Positions 9,041 to 18,448 are shown, numbered from the stretch's first letter. The stretch: 64,000 nt of DNA from Cyclobacteriaceae bacterium (GCA_016786585.1 JAEUUI010000008.1:310001-374000), one strand, 5' to 3'. Notes: generated by a model from the sequence alone, not told the origin. A program made the numbers and translations.

Positions 9041-9281
9041 GAGAAATCACGTTTTCCAGTAAGAAGTCTGCATACGTGTCGATGGACGGATAGTCAAAGA
9101 AGTACAAGGGGTTCAACTCGACCTTGAGAATCTTTTCAACTTTATCCATCAGAAAAATGCAACTCACCGAATCAAGACCAAGATTAAAAAATGTATCCGT
9201 GTCGGCAATCTCGGCTACCGCGATTCCAGTCTCGTCAGCAATTACCGACTTGAGTATGATGATCAGCTCAGGCCTTGTCAT
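9030..9281 (-). CDS. Acyl carrier protein
   Basis: The 83-residue protein is a typical carrier domain. Ser38 in FFNLGLDSVSC is the expected 4'-phosphopantetheine site, followed by a helix (LMDKVEKIL) that usually contacts partner enzymes. It overlaps the downstream P450 gene by 11 nt and the upstream TIGR03032 gene by 14 nt, so the three form one coupled minus-strand unit. It is unlikely to be the housekeeping AcpP, because it is not in a fab operon and its sequence differs from the acidic AcpP consensus. Confidence 0.92.
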   Translation of the reverse strand: MTRPELIIILKSVIADETGIAVAEIADTDTFFNLGLDSVSCIFLMDKVEKILKVELNPLYFFDYPSIDTYADFLLENVISHGN

Positions 9282-10338
9282 TTGGATTGATTTGGCCCCA
9301 GAAAGTTTTTTCAGGTGTTGATACCGCTGTGCGGAAGTCGGACTTTTCGTGATTCAGAATTCCCGGGCGCAACATGTCGGGCAGCACTTTCACATCATAA
9401 ATTTCCTCCACAGAGTTTTCGTACCGGATGAAGCCGGCAATACTTGCCGTTGGCAAATGCATTACAACAACTCCGCAAAAGACTGAGCGTTTCGCAATTG
9501 GTAAGTCCGCGAATGCGGTACTGGTTTGACGCAGCTTCGATAATCCGATGAAGATGTAATCTCCAATGCGGTCCATCCCGCGTGCAAACCCGTCCAGCTG
9601 TTTGATGATCGTAACGGTTTTCGTGTTGACATTGATCTCGGCAAGTTGTCCGCTCCCGGATAACAGTATTAATAACCGGCCATCGTATAACCTTGGTGAA
9701 TGGGGCATCGGAAGGTTGTCGGCAACAACATCATCTGTCTCGATATCGATAACACAACCACCGGTTGCTTTTGTCGCACGCCAGCCTTGCATGGTATCCG
9801 TTTTGCCCAGCACGGTAACGTATCGCGGCTTTTCATTTTCTATCGCCACACCATTCAGATGACAGCGGTCTTCGGCGTTTAAAGAGGAGATGAATTTCGG
9901 TTTCCAGAAAGGCGTGAAGCTGTATGAATCATCCAGGTATGCAAGGCAGGAAAACCTTGTGTTAACGGCAAGCAATCCTTGCTCAGTCCAGTGAAGATCA
10001 TGAATATCTGATTCACCAGTGTAGTAGACCGACCGGGGTAAAAACAAGCCGTCATAAACACCTGGTTGTTTCGGATAGGTACGTGCGAGCTCGTTGTTGT
10101 TGGCCAGTACGATCACTTCATTGATGGTCGCGAGGGCCATCTTGTTGCCCTGCAACGCCATGCCCATGGGTTTCGCGAATTGCCGTGGCAATTGAATCAG
10201 GTGGTCACGGTCTTTCGGGCTTATGAAAATAACCTTGCCCGCCTGGTAGGTCGTGATGGCGAGCGAACACTTCAACTTTTGCAGCAGCTCTGGAATTTGA
10301 GGCGAGAAGGTACAGGAAAAAGGTGCTAGTGCATCCAT
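9268..10338 (-). CDS. TIGR03032 family protein, probable beta-propeller
   Basis: The 356-residue protein matches the uncharacterised TIGR03032 family by many short signatures: TYQAGKVIFIS near residue 32, FAKPMGMAL, DIHDLHW, NTRFSCLA, EDRCHLNG, a GGCVID and MPHSPR stretch in the middle, and VEEIYDVKVLP near residue 325. Repeating short beta-strand blocks suggest a propeller. It has no signal peptide, so it should be cytosolic. Members are of unknown function. Here it is the first gene of a coupled unit with an acyl carrier protein and a P450, so a role in acting on or binding a carrier-linked intermediate is possible but unproven. Confidence 0.85.
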   Translation of the reverse strand: MDALAPFSCTFSPQIPELLQKLKCSLAITTYQAGKVIFISPKDRDHLIQLPRQFAKPMGMALQGNKMALATINEVIVLANNNELARTYPKQPGVYDGLFLPRSVYYTGESDIHDLHWTEQGLLAVNTRFSCLAYLDDSYSFTPFWKPKFISSLNAEDRCHLNGVAIENEKPRYVTVLGKTDTMQGWRATKATGGCVIDIETDDVVADNLPMPHSPRLYDGRLLILLSGSGQLAEINVNTKTVTIIKQLDGFARGMDRIGDYIFIGLSKLRQTSTAFADLPIAKRSVFCGVVVMHLPTASIAGFIRYENSVEEIYDVKVLPDMLRPGILNHEKSDFRTAVSTPEKTFWGQINPNDKA

Positions 10339-10392
10339 GAACCGGTGTTAGGCAGCTAAAAATAAAGGAAGGAACTATATAAATCTAACTTT

Positions 10393-11082
10393 ATGTTTGT
10401 AAAATCGTGGTTTAAACCCGATCGTGTGACATTCGAAGAAATCAAAAGCAGTCTTAACAATTACAAAGCACAGGGTAAACTCATGTTTACCAGTTCTTCG
10501 TTTCAGTCGCACAGCCTGGTGATGCTTCACATTATCAGTAGGGTGGATAATTCAATCCCGGTTTACTTCATCAATACGGGCTATCATTTTCCGGAAACCA
10601 TTCTGTTCCGGGATCAGGTGACGGACATGTTTAAGCTGAACACAATCGATCTCAAGCCTGAAGTACCCAAGCACATGCAGATGGATTCGGAAGGCCGGCT
10701 TCTGTTTACATCAGATCCTGACCATTGCTGCTATCTCAACAAAACTCAGCCGATGGATGGCATTCTCCGCTCGTTCGATGTATGGATTAACGGGGTAAGG
10801 GCTGATCAAAGTGCGGTACGTGCCGCGATGAAAGTAGAACAACCGGCACCGTACAACACGGTAAGATTTCACCCGATGCTCGACTGGAATTCAAAAATGA
10901 TCTGGCAATACCAGAAAGAGTTTAACCTGCCGAAGCATCCGCTGGAAGAGAAAGGGTACGTGAGTATCGGTTGTGAGCCTTGCACGCGCAGGCTTGATCC
11001 GGGCATGCAGGAACGGGAAGCGCGCTGGTACGGTCTTAAAAAAGTTGAGTGCGGACTTCATACCGAACTCGTAACGAAATAA
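10393..11082 (+). CDS. cysH: Assimilatory APS/PAPS reductase (CysH type)
   Basis: The 229-residue enzyme reduces adenylyl-sulfate or 3'-phosphoadenylyl-sulfate to sulfite using thioredoxin. It has the nucleotide-site loop TGYHFPET (62-69), two cysteine pairs (Cys112-Cys113 and Cys194-x-x-Cys197) that ligate a [4Fe-4S] cluster, and the catalytic Cys220 in VECGLH near the C-terminus. The cluster cysteines point to APS rather than PAPS as substrate. No cysD/N or sulfite reductase genes are in the window. It is followed after 1 nt by an epimerase and is divergent from the TIGR03032 gene (54-nt gap), so it might belong to the accessory cluster. Confidence 0.9.
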   Translation: MFVKSWFKPDRVTFEEIKSSLNNYKAQGKLMFTSSSFQSHSLVMLHIISRVDNSIPVYFINTGYHFPETILFRDQVTDMFKLNTIDLKPEVPKHMQMDSEGRLLFTSDPDHCCYLNKTQPMDGILRSFDVWINGVRADQSAVRAAMKVEQPAPYNTVRFHPMLDWNSKMIWQYQKEFNLPKHPLEEKGYVSIGCEPCTRRLDPGMQEREARWYGLKKVECGLHTELVTK

Positions 11083-11083
11083 C

Positions 11084-12004
11084 ATGAACATTTTAATCAC
11101 AGGAGGAGCAGGGTACATCGGTACCGGGCTGGTCGGCAAGCTTGCCGCTGATGAGGCTGTCAACAAGATCATCATCTACGATAATTTAAGCCGGCCGAAC
11201 TACGGACTGTTCCTGGGCGGACGTAAACCCGGGTCTGAAAAGATCAGTTTTCACAAAGGCGAATTGCTGGATTCCCGCCACCTGAAGATGGCCTTGAAAG
11301 ATATTGATGTAGTATATCACCTGGCTGCCAAGGTCACAACTCCGTTCGCCAATGCCGATGGGCATTTGTATGAACAGGTCAACCATTGGGGTACAGCCGA
11401 ACTGATTTATGCTGTTGAAGAAAGTAATGTAAGAAAGTTCGTATACACCAGTAGCTCAGGTGTTTATGGCGGATCAACGGAAGCAGTAGACGAGCAGTTT
11501 TTACCTGCTCCGAAGTCGTTTTATGCGATCTCCAAGCTGAGGGGTGAAGAACATGTGAAGCGTCTGATGAACAAGAAAGACACGTTCATCTTCCGGTGCG
11601 GAAACGTGTATGGATATAACCGCGGAATGCGATTCGATGCGGTCATTAACAAGTTTGTCTTCGAAGCGAATTTTCAGAAACGTATCACCGTTAACGGAAA
11701 TGGAAATCAGTCGCGGGCCTTTATTCATATCGACTCGCTATCGACTGCACTGGCGAATGTACTGAAGTCGGATTTACCGGGCGGAGTTTATAACCTGGTG
11801 GAGCGGAATATCAAAGTGATCGACATTGTAGACGAGCTTAAGCAGTTGATTCCGGATATGGAGTTTATCTTTATTAATCAGCATCTTACACTTCATGAAC
11901 TCAATGTAAAGTGTAACGACCTGGTGAATCAAAAACTGGGAATTGCTGACCTCAAGCCCTTGCAACAGGAGCTTCGCGAATTCATAAATCGGTTCAGCTT
12001 TTAG
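11084..12004 (+). CDS. NAD-dependent epimerase/dehydratase (extended SDR)
   Basis: The 306-residue protein has the extended-SDR features: the Rossmann loop GGAGYIG (7-13), the AAKV segment near 81, a YTSSSGVYG stretch (121-129) with the catalytic Ser/Thr, and Y147-x-x-x-K151. Such enzymes usually epimerise, dehydrate or reduce nucleotide sugars. The substrate cannot be told from sequence. It follows cysH with a 1-nt gap and must be co-transcribed with it. Its stop overlaps the convergent PorP/SprF gene by 4 nt. Confidence 0.88.
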   Translation: MNILITGGAGYIGTGLVGKLAADEAVNKIIIYDNLSRPNYGLFLGGRKPGSEKISFHKGELLDSRHLKMALKDIDVVYHLAAKVTTPFANADGHLYEQVNHWGTAELIYAVEESNVRKFVYTSSSGVYGGSTEAVDEQFLPAPKSFYAISKLRGEEHVKRLMNKKDTFIFRCGNVYGYNRGMRFDAVINKFVFEANFQKRITVNGNGNQSRAFIHIDSLSTALANVLKSDLPGGVYNLVERNIKVIDIVDELKQLIPDMEFIFINQHLTLHELNVKCNDLVNQKLGIADLKPLQQELREFINRFSF

Positions 12005-12930
12005 AAGCTGTTCACCCGCTGGATATCGTGGAAATCGAACACGGCCACGTTCAGGCCGAGTGTAACTTCGTGTGAGGTGAAGTTCGAGCCGACAGAACTT
12101 CCGGTTGGCAATTCAAATGCATAGGCAAACCGGAACGATTGACCAATCTTCGCCTGAGCAAGAAACCCGTATGTGTTAAAGTTGCGGGTAAATGCTCCGA
12201 CTCCGTAACGTTCATCGATGTTCAACACTGCGTTCACATCTACCGAAAGGGGATTGCCCTGAACATATTTTAGCAGCGTGGCTGGTTTAAGGCGGAGGCG
12301 TTCGTTAATGAAGATGATATAGGCAGCCATTCCGTAAAAGTGCTGCGTGTAAACATCTCCTTCCACCGAGCCACTAGTACCCTGGTAGGTGCCTTTGGTT
12401 TTCAACATCCGGGGAACCGAAAGTCCGAGGAATAAATTATCGTTGGTTAAGATAATCCCTGCACCAAACAATGGTTTGGTGGTGTTCATGTTTTTCAAAA
12501 AGTATGTGTCGTTATCGTCCCGGATATTAAGTTCCGAGTTATCGCCCCGGTAATTCACAACACCCGCCTGCAATCCAAAGGAGATAAATGTTCTGTCCAT
12601 CTGAATCTTGTAACTGTACGTTCCGATGGCCATCGTGTTTTTGTATTCACCAATCTGATCGCTTACCAGGATCAGCCCGGCACCCATCTTATTATCAAAC
12701 AAACTTGTGTGAACTGTTGCGTTAAAGGTGGTAGGGCTTCCGTCAAAACCGGCCCACTGTTTCCGGAAACTTACAGACGCGTTTAACTCTTTATTAAGAC
12801 CAGTATAAGCCGGGTTAATTACCAGAGGGTTGTTCAGATACTGGGCATACAGCGGATCAATTTGAGCCTGGGCAGGAACAAATGCTGACAACGCGAGGAG
12901 AAGGCAAAGAGTTTGGTAAAATCTTCTCAT
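12001..12930 (-). CDS. PorP/SprF family type IX secretion membrane protein
   Basis: The 309-residue protein has a signal peptide (residues 1-22, ending PAQAQ) and then the family start IDPLYAQYLNNPLVINPAYTG. The rest is alternating beta-strands of an outer-membrane barrel. PorP/SprF proteins are outer-membrane parts of, or partners for, the type IX secretion system. They often serve a specific type B substrate gene nearby; the only one in this window is at 3850-6534. It is a stand-alone gene here. Confidence 0.93.
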   Translation of the reverse strand: MRRFYQTLCLLLALSAFVPAQAQIDPLYAQYLNNPLVINPAYTGLNKELNASVSFRKQWAGFDGSPTTFNATVHTSLFDNKMGAGLILVSDQIGEYKNTMAIGTYSYKIQMDRTFISFGLQAGVVNYRGDNSELNIRDDNDTYFLKNMNTTKPLFGAGIILTNDNLFLGLSVPRMLKTKGTYQGTSGSVEGDVYTQHFYGMAAYIIFINERLRLKPATLLKYVQGNPLSVDVNAVLNIDERYGVGAFTRNFNTYGFLAQAKIGQSFRFAYAFELPTGSSVGSNFTSHEVTLGLNVAVFDFHDIQRVNSF

Positions 12931-13016
12931 GTGGGGTTTGCAGACTTTTAACGATGTAGGAAAAATAGCGATTAGGTTTTAAATTTCCTATCCTTGAAGT
13001 TTGATCGAAGCCCCGA

Positions 13017-14600
13017 ATGCATACCATTGAAGTAATCCTCCTCTTACTGGCTGTTGTTACCATCCTGGCAGAGGTTGCGAATAAAATAAAGGTTCCTCAT
13101 CCCATTTTGCTGGTGCTGGTCGGCATTGTAATCGGTCTCATACCATGGCTGCCTGATTTTGCGCTTTCACCCGAGGTGGTTTTCCTGATATTCCTTCCGC
13201 CTGTTTTGTATGCCGCTGCATGGTACACGTCATGGCCCGATTTTAAAGCTGCACGCAGACCGATCGGCCTTCTTGCGATCGGTTGTGTAATCTTTACAAC
13301 CTGTATCGTGGCGTGGGTAACCCACACCTTCATCCCTGGATTTGGCTGGGCGGAAGCATTTGTTCTGGGTGCCATCATTTCACCACCCGATGCAGTCGCG
13401 GCAACTGCCGCAACCAAAGGCTTGGGTGTACCAAGGCGTGTAATTACCATTCTGGAAGGTGAGAGCCTGGTGAATGATGCCACGGGTCTGATTGCATATA
13501 AGTACGCTGTTGGTGCTGTAACGATTGGAAGCTTCGTGCTGTGGCAGGCGGGACTACAGTTTCTTTGGGTTGCCATAGCCGGCATCGGTGTTGGGTTGAT
13601 CATCGGCCAGATTTTTCTGTGGGTCCACAAGATTACCCCGAACAATCCGACCACAGATACAACGCTCACGTTCATTGCGCCATACGTTTCATACTTGCTC
13701 GCGGAAGAGTTTCATTTATCAGGTGTTCTGGCAGTAGTTACTTCGGGATTATTTCTGGCGTGGCATTCATCCGAAGTGTTTTCACAGCAAACGCGATTGC
13801 AGGCATACGGAACCTGGAACACGATACTTTTTATTTTGAATGGGATCATCTTCATCCTGATTGGCTTGCAGTTACCGGTAATCCTTCGAAATATCAATGA
13901 TGTACCATTCTCAACGTTGCTGGGTTACGGAGCGATTGTCAGTATCACCGTAATTGTCGTCAGGATTATCTGGGTCTTTCCCGGAACATACCTTCCACGG
14001 ATCAATAAGCGAATCCGCAAAGCAGAGCCAAAGCCCGATCTTCGACTGGTATCGGTTGTAGCCTGGTCGGGTATGCGGGGGATTGTATCGCTTGCTGCAG
14101 CCCTGGCGCTTCCGCTGATGGTTAACAGCACGATGCCATTCCCCAACCGGAACATGATCATTTTCCTTACCTTCTGTGTGATCTTTTCAACGCTGGTCGT
14201 TCAGGGATTAACCTTGCCGGGATTGATCAAAATGCTGGGCATTAAAACCGATGGAGCAGAGGAGGAGGAAGAACACCAGGCACGTATAAAAATTACGTCT
14301 GCCGTAATTGAACACATTGAAGAGAATTACTCGCTGCTCAACGATGAGTTGCTAAATCAGATCAAAACAAAATATGAGATTCGTATTCAACGGTTAAGGA
14401 AAGATGTTGATAACCAGCGCCTGAATGACGATCAGTATAAAGAACTCCTTAAAATCCGGCAGGATTTATTGAACAGGGAACGAGCCTTCATTCTTGACAT
14501 GCGGAACAAAGGCGGTCTTAACCTGGAAATTCTGCGGAGGCTGGAGAACGAACTCGACCTGGAGGAAACCCGGCTTATTCTTGAGCGGGAAGCAAAATAA
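13017..14600 (+). CDS. Na+/H+ antiporter, CPA1 family
   Basis: The 527-residue protein has about 12 membrane segments in residues 1-410, then a cytoplasmic tail of about 115 charged residues with predicted helices. The NhaP/CPA1 signature EGESLVNDATGL near residue 145 contains the ion-binding Asn-Asp pair, and ISPPDAVAATA precedes it. The enzyme exchanges cytosolic Na+ (or K+) for protons and helps control pH and salt balance. It is monocistronic and divergent from the PorP/SprF gene. Confidence 0.93.
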   Translation: MHTIEVILLLLAVVTILAEVANKIKVPHPILLVLVGIVIGLIPWLPDFALSPEVVFLIFLPPVLYAAAWYTSWPDFKAARRPIGLLAIGCVIFTTCIVAWVTHTFIPGFGWAEAFVLGAIISPPDAVAATAATKGLGVPRRVITILEGESLVNDATGLIAYKYAVGAVTIGSFVLWQAGLQFLWVAIAGIGVGLIIGQIFLWVHKITPNNPTTDTTLTFIAPYVSYLLAEEFHLSGVLAVVTSGLFLAWHSSEVFSQQTRLQAYGTWNTILFILNGIIFILIGLQLPVILRNINDVPFSTLLGYGAIVSITVIVVRIIWVFPGTYLPRINKRIRKAEPKPDLRLVSVVAWSGMRGIVSLAAALALPLMVNSTMPFPNRNMIIFLTFCVIFSTLVVQGLTLPGLIKMLGIKTDGAEEEEEHQARIKITSAVIEHIEENYSLLNDELLNQIKTKYEIRIQRLRKDVDNQRLNDDQYKELLKIRQDLLNRERAFILDMRNKGGLNLEILRRLENELDLEETRLILEREAK

Positions 14601-14601
14601 A

Positions 14602-14624
14602 AAGTCCCGCTTTGGGCGGGACTT
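14602..14624. terminator. Bidirectional terminator hairpin
   Basis: A perfect 9-bp stem (14602-14610 with 14616-14624, core AAGTCCCGC) with a 5-nt loop lies between the convergent antiporter and bacilliredoxin genes. The T-rich run is better on the minus strand, so it mainly serves the bacilliredoxin gene. Confidence 0.75.
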
Positions 14625-14644
14625 CAATCTTAACGCGAAATCAA

Positions 14645-15061
14645 TTAACAATATTCGTCAAACACCTCCACGAGATGCTGGCCGATCATCTGGGCATTTC
14701 TGCCTTCGATGTGATGACGTTCTACAAAATGCACCAGTTCCCCGTCTTTAAACAAGGCGATAGCCGGTGAAGAAGGCGGGTAAGGCAATGTGAACTCTCT
14801 TGCTTTTGCTACAGCTTCTTTGTCGACACCGGCAAAAACCGTAGTCAGGTGATCAGGCTTTTTAGCGCTGTTCTGCAACGCCCATTTGATGCCCGGGCGG
14901 GCAGCACCTGCCGCGCATCCGCAAACGGAGTTGATTACCACCAGCGTTGTGCCTTTCTGATCTTTCAGCGTGGTTTCAACCTCCGCTGCAGTTTTCAGTT
15001 CCTGAAACCCTGCTGTCGTTAAATCCGTGCGCATAGGCGCTACTAATTGTTCGGGATACAT
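14645..15061 (-). CDS. Bacilliredoxin, BrxA/BrxB (YphP) family
   Basis: The 138-residue protein has a thioredoxin fold and the family active site SVCGCAAG, with Cys47 and Cys49. Known members remove bacillithiol or other low-molecular-weight thiols from proteins after oxidative stress. The start MYPEQLV is typical. It lies downstream of the suf operon, which would fit redox protection of Fe-S assembly, though a 48-nt gap leaves co-transcription open. Confidence 0.93.
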   Translation of the reverse strand: MYPEQLVAPMRTDLTTAGFQELKTAAEVETTLKDQKGTTLVVINSVCGCAAGAARPGIKWALQNSAKKPDHLTTVFAGVDKEAVAKAREFTLPYPPSSPAIALFKDGELVHFVERHHIEGRNAQMIGQHLVEVFDEYC

Positions 15062-15109
15062 ATTTTAAATTGTTAGTTATCTGTTTTCAAGTACATTAAA
15101 GAAACAAAA

Positions 15110-15463
15110 TTACATAAATCCTAGTTCCAGCCGGGCCGCTTCGCTCATCATTTCCTGGCTGTAAGGCGGGTCAAAGGTAATCTCGACTTTTACATCGTTC
15201 ACACCTTCGATGGCCTTTATTTTTTGCTCCACTTCACCCGGAATTGTCTCCGCCGAAGGGCAGGAGGGCGAAGTAAGGGTCATTAATACGAATACATTAT
15301 TTACCGGGTAAACACTGATCTCGTAAATCAGGCCGAGCTCATAAATATCAACTGGAATTTCAGGATCGTAAACCGTTTTGATTGCAGCCAGCACCTTGTC
15401 TTTCAGATCAGGCATGGATACGCCCGTGGTCTCTGGTTCAATATTGGTCGTTTGTTCGCTCAT
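15110..15463 (-). CDS. sufT: SUF system DUF59/MIP18-like protein
   Basis: The 117-residue protein is a MIP18/DUF59 domain with YDPEIPVDIYELGLIY near residue 35 and TSPSCPSAETIP near residue 64, which holds the conserved Cys. Family members help carry or insert Fe-S clusters. It is the last gene of the suf operon and overlaps sufE by 4 nt, which supports the Fe-S role. The first 20 residues are polar and probably flexible. Confidence 0.92.
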   Translation of the reverse strand: MSEQTTNIEPETTGVSMPDLKDKVLAAIKTVYDPEIPVDIYELGLIYEISVYPVNNVFVLMTLTSPSCPSAETIPGEVEQKIKAIEGVNDVKVEITFDPPYSQEMMSEAARLELGFM

Positions 15464-15900
15464 GATTTTACGTCCTGCTTTGTTTTGAATGCCAGCGCAT
15501 ACAATTTCATTTGCTTGATCATCGCGGCAAAGCCATTGGAACGCTGCGTGCCGATAAAGCGTTCCATTCCTATTTTTTGCATGAACGAAAGGTCTGCATT
15601 CAGAATTGCCTCGGGCGACTGCCCATTGAAAATACGCACGAGCAGGCTAACAAGGCCTTTGGTAATCGCAGTGTTACTATCCGCTTCGAAGTAAACGTTA
15701 TCGTTTTCGAGTTTTGCAGCAAGCCAAACTTTCGATTGGCATCCCTTCACTACATTATCTTCCGTTTTGTTGGCTTCATTCATGGCAGGCAACTTTTGAC
15801 CGAGTTCCATGATGTAGAAGACAGTCATTTCCATGTCGCCATCGAGCAACGAGAACTCTTGGATGATTTCCTGCTGAATATCGGTGATGGATTTACTCAC
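15460..15900 (-). CDS. sufE: Cysteine desulfuration protein SufE
   Basis: The 146-residue protein accepts persulfide sulfur from SufS and passes it to the SufBCD scaffold. The acceptor is Cys54 in VVKGCQSKVW. The length is normal for the family. It overlaps sufS by 4 nt upstream and sufT by 4 nt downstream, so translation of the three is probably coupled. Confidence 0.95.
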   Translation of the reverse strand: MSKSITDIQQEIIQEFSLLDGDMEMTVFYIMELGQKLPAMNEANKTEDNVVKGCQSKVWLAAKLENDNVYFEADSNTAITKGLVSLLVRIFNGQSPEAILNADLSFMQKIGMERFIGTQRSNGFAAMIKQMKLYALAFKTKQDVKS

Positions 15901-17135
15901 TTCAAGAATTTGATGATTCTGTCAAGTCCTTCAATGAATTGATCAACTTCCTGCTTCGTGTTGTACACACTAAACGAAGCGCGTACCGTGCCTTCCACCC
16001 CGAGGCGCTCCATCAGGGGCTCCGTGCAATGATGTCCGGTGCGGACCGCAATGCCGCGTGCGTCAAGCATCTGGCCAATGTCGAACGGATGAATGCCATC
16101 AATTGAAAAAGACAGCACCCCAACTTTTTCTTTTGCTTCACCAATCACGCGTACGTGCGGAAGTGTTTTGATTCTTTCCGTTGCATATACGAGCAGTTCA
16201 TGTTCGTGTGCAGCAATAGCTTCTTTGCCGATGGAGTTGATAAATTCGATCGCCTTTCCGAACGCAATCACATCAGCAATGTTAGGCGTTCCTGCTTCGA
16301 ACTTGTATGGCAGATCGTTGTACGTTGTTTTCTCAAACGAAACGCTTTTAATCATCTCACCGCCACCCTGATACGGAGGCATAAGTTCCATTAAATTCTT
16401 TTTGCCGTAAAGAATTCCGGTGCCTGTCGGGCCAAACATCTTGTGCGATGAGAGGCAATAGAAATCACAGTTTAGTGCCTGGACATCAATCGGTAAATGT
16501 GCTCCCGCCTGCGCACCATCAATCAATACAACGGCATGGTTTGCATGTGCGAGATCTATGATTTGTTTGATCGGGTTGATCGTTCCCAGGCTATTGGAAG
16601 CATGATTAACGGCAACCAGCTTTGTTTTGGAGGATATCAGCGTTTTAAACTGTTCGAGATCAAGCTCGCCATTATCTTTTACGTTGATAACCTTCAGGAC
16701 AGCTTTGCGATCCTGGCAAACAAACTGCCACGGCACGATGTTCGAATGGTGTTCGAGTCCGGAGATGATTATTTCATCGCCTTCGCGGATGAACGCTTTT
16801 CCATACGATGCCGCCACGAGGTTAATCGCTTCGGTAACACCGCGAACAAAAATGATCTCCTGTTCGGAAGCTGCGTTGATAAATTCTTTTGCAAGTGCAC
16901 GGGTCTGCTCGTATGCCTTGGTTGCTTTTTCAGCCAGCGTATGAATTCCGCGATGAATATTTGCGTTGTAGTTGCTGTAATAATCAACCAATGAGTTGAT
17001 TACCGCATCGGGCTTCTGGTTGGTTGCAGCGTTATCGAAGTATACGAGGTCTCGTCCGTTTACCTTTTGATGCAGAACCGGGAACTGCTTCCGGATATTT
17101 TCAACATCAAGTGAAGTTCGGGTTGCCACGCTCAT
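15897..17135 (-). CDS. sufS: Cysteine desulfurase SufS
   Basis: The 412-residue PLP enzyme takes sulfur from L-cysteine, leaving alanine. The PLP-binding Lys232 is in CLSSHKMFGPTGTG and the persulfide-forming Cys370 in RTGHHCTEPLM. YFDNAATNQKP near the N-terminus is the group II desulfurase signature. It sits between sufD (3-nt gap) and sufE (4-nt overlap). Confidence 0.97.
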   Translation of the reverse strand: MSVATRTSLDVENIRKQFPVLHQKVNGRDLVYFDNAATNQKPDAVINSLVDYYSNYNANIHRGIHTLAEKATKAYEQTRALAKEFINAASEQEIIFVRGVTEAINLVAASYGKAFIREGDEIIISGLEHHSNIVPWQFVCQDRKAVLKVINVKDNGELDLEQFKTLISSKTKLVAVNHASNSLGTINPIKQIIDLAHANHAVVLIDGAQAGAHLPIDVQALNCDFYCLSSHKMFGPTGTGILYGKKNLMELMPPYQGGGEMIKSVSFEKTTYNDLPYKFEAGTPNIADVIAFGKAIEFINSIGKEAIAAHEHELLVYATERIKTLPHVRVIGEAKEKVGVLSFSIDGIHPFDIGQMLDARGIAVRTGHHCTEPLMERLGVEGTVRASFSVYNTKQEVDQFIEGLDRIIKFLK

Positions 17136-17138
17136 CGC

Positions 17139-18446
17139 CTAGAAATTTTTGTGAAGCCGTTCGCTGATCAGCGAATCGACATATTCTTTTACAACTTCGT
17201 TTGAAATTGTGTTCAATGTTTCAGCGGTAAATGCATACAGCATCATGCCCTGGGCAGTCGACTTATCAATACCCCGGCTCTGTAAATAGAACATCGCCTC
17301 TTCATCAAGCTGGCCGATCGTACAGCCGTGCGAGCACTTCACATCGTCAGCCCAGATTTCGAGCTGCGGCTTCGTGTTAATGGTTGAACTGGGAGAGAGT
17401 GCGATATTCCGGTTCGACTGGAACGCATTGGTTTTCTGTGCCTGCGGGCGAACGAAAATCTTTCCGTTGAAAACGCCTTTCGAATTACCATCCAATACAC
17501 CCTTGTACATTTCGTTACTGAACGAGTTCGGCTTCTGATGATCAACTACCGTATGATTGTCAGCCAGTGTATTGCCATTGAGCATATACAGCCCATTGAA
17601 ATGTGATTCGCATTTTTCTCCGGCAATCGTGATCGCGAAATTATTGCGAATGATTTGTCCGCCGAGCGTCAGCGTAAACGTATCTACGCGGCTTGAATCC
17701 GCCTGCCGGATGTTCGTGTTGATGACCTGGTATGCTTTGCCTGTATCATTTTGAACTTTACAATATTCAAGCGCTGCATTTTCTTTTACTTCAATTTCTT
17801 CTGTGAACGTATGTAACGATGCCTGTTCACCAGTCGTGTGAAACTTTTCAATTACGCTGAGTTTGCTTCCTGTTTCCAGGATTATCAAAAGTCGCGTATG
17901 GGCAATTACCTGATGTTGAATGGCATCATTCAGGTGAAGAATAACTATTGGCTTCTCCACGCGGGTGCTTGCAGGAACATGGACAAACAAACCATCTTGC
18001 CAGAACGCTGTATTCAACGCGGCAAATGAATCTGCCTCAGGATTTACGAGTGTATTGAAATTCGTGTTGACAGCTTCGATGTTTGAGTTAAATGCTTCGC
18101 GCAACGATTTTATTGAAACTTCGCTTTCAGGACTTACGATTCTCGATAGCGATTCAGAATATTTACCGTTAACAAAAACAATTACGTTTGCATCAAGACC
18201 TTCAATCAGAAACGGATCAATAGAAGTAATTGAAGAAGGCGCGGATTCTGTTTTCCAGGTGAAAACATTTTCGATCGCCCGGGTAATGGGAGTGAAGCGA
18301 TACTCTTCGTTTTTACCGGCCGGCAGACCTTTGGTTTCCAGAATTTCGACCGCGTGCTTGCGACTGTCCAGTGCTTCGTTGAAGGTTGCAGATGAAAAGC
18401 TGCCGATAATTTCGCTTAAACTCTTGCTGGTGGTTACTGTGCTCAT
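17139..18446 (-). CDS. sufD: Fe-S cluster assembly protein SufD
   Basis: The 435-residue protein is the SufD subunit of the SufBC2D scaffold on which Fe-S clusters are built. The C-terminal half carries the SufBD beta-helix core, including KCSHGCTIGQLDEEAMFYL near residue 370. The N-terminal part is less conserved, as usual for SufD. It is 2 nt downstream of sufC. Confidence 0.95.
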   Translation of the reverse strand: MSTVTTSKSLSEIIGSFSSATFNEALDSRKHAVEILETKGLPAGKNEEYRFTPITRAIENVFTWKTESAPSSITSIDPFLIEGLDANVIVFVNGKYSESLSRIVSPESEVSIKSLREAFNSNIEAVNTNFNTLVNPEADSFAALNTAFWQDGLFVHVPASTRVEKPIVILHLNDAIQHQVIAHTRLLIILETGSKLSVIEKFHTTGEQASLHTFTEEIEVKENAALEYCKVQNDTGKAYQVINTNIRQADSSRVDTFTLTLGGQIIRNNFAITIAGEKCESHFNGLYMLNGNTLADNHTVVDHQKPNSFSNEMYKGVLDGNSKGVFNGKIFVRPQAQKTNAFQSNRNIALSPSSTINTKPQLEIWADDVKCSHGCTIGQLDEEAMFYLQSRGIDKSTAQGMMLYAFTAETLNTISNEVVKEYVDSLISERLHKNF

Positions 18447-18448
18447 CG

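Noticed and set aside
13097-13675. 192-residue minus-strand frame
   Set aside because: It is fully inside the antiporter gene, has no recognisable domain and is a frame shadow.
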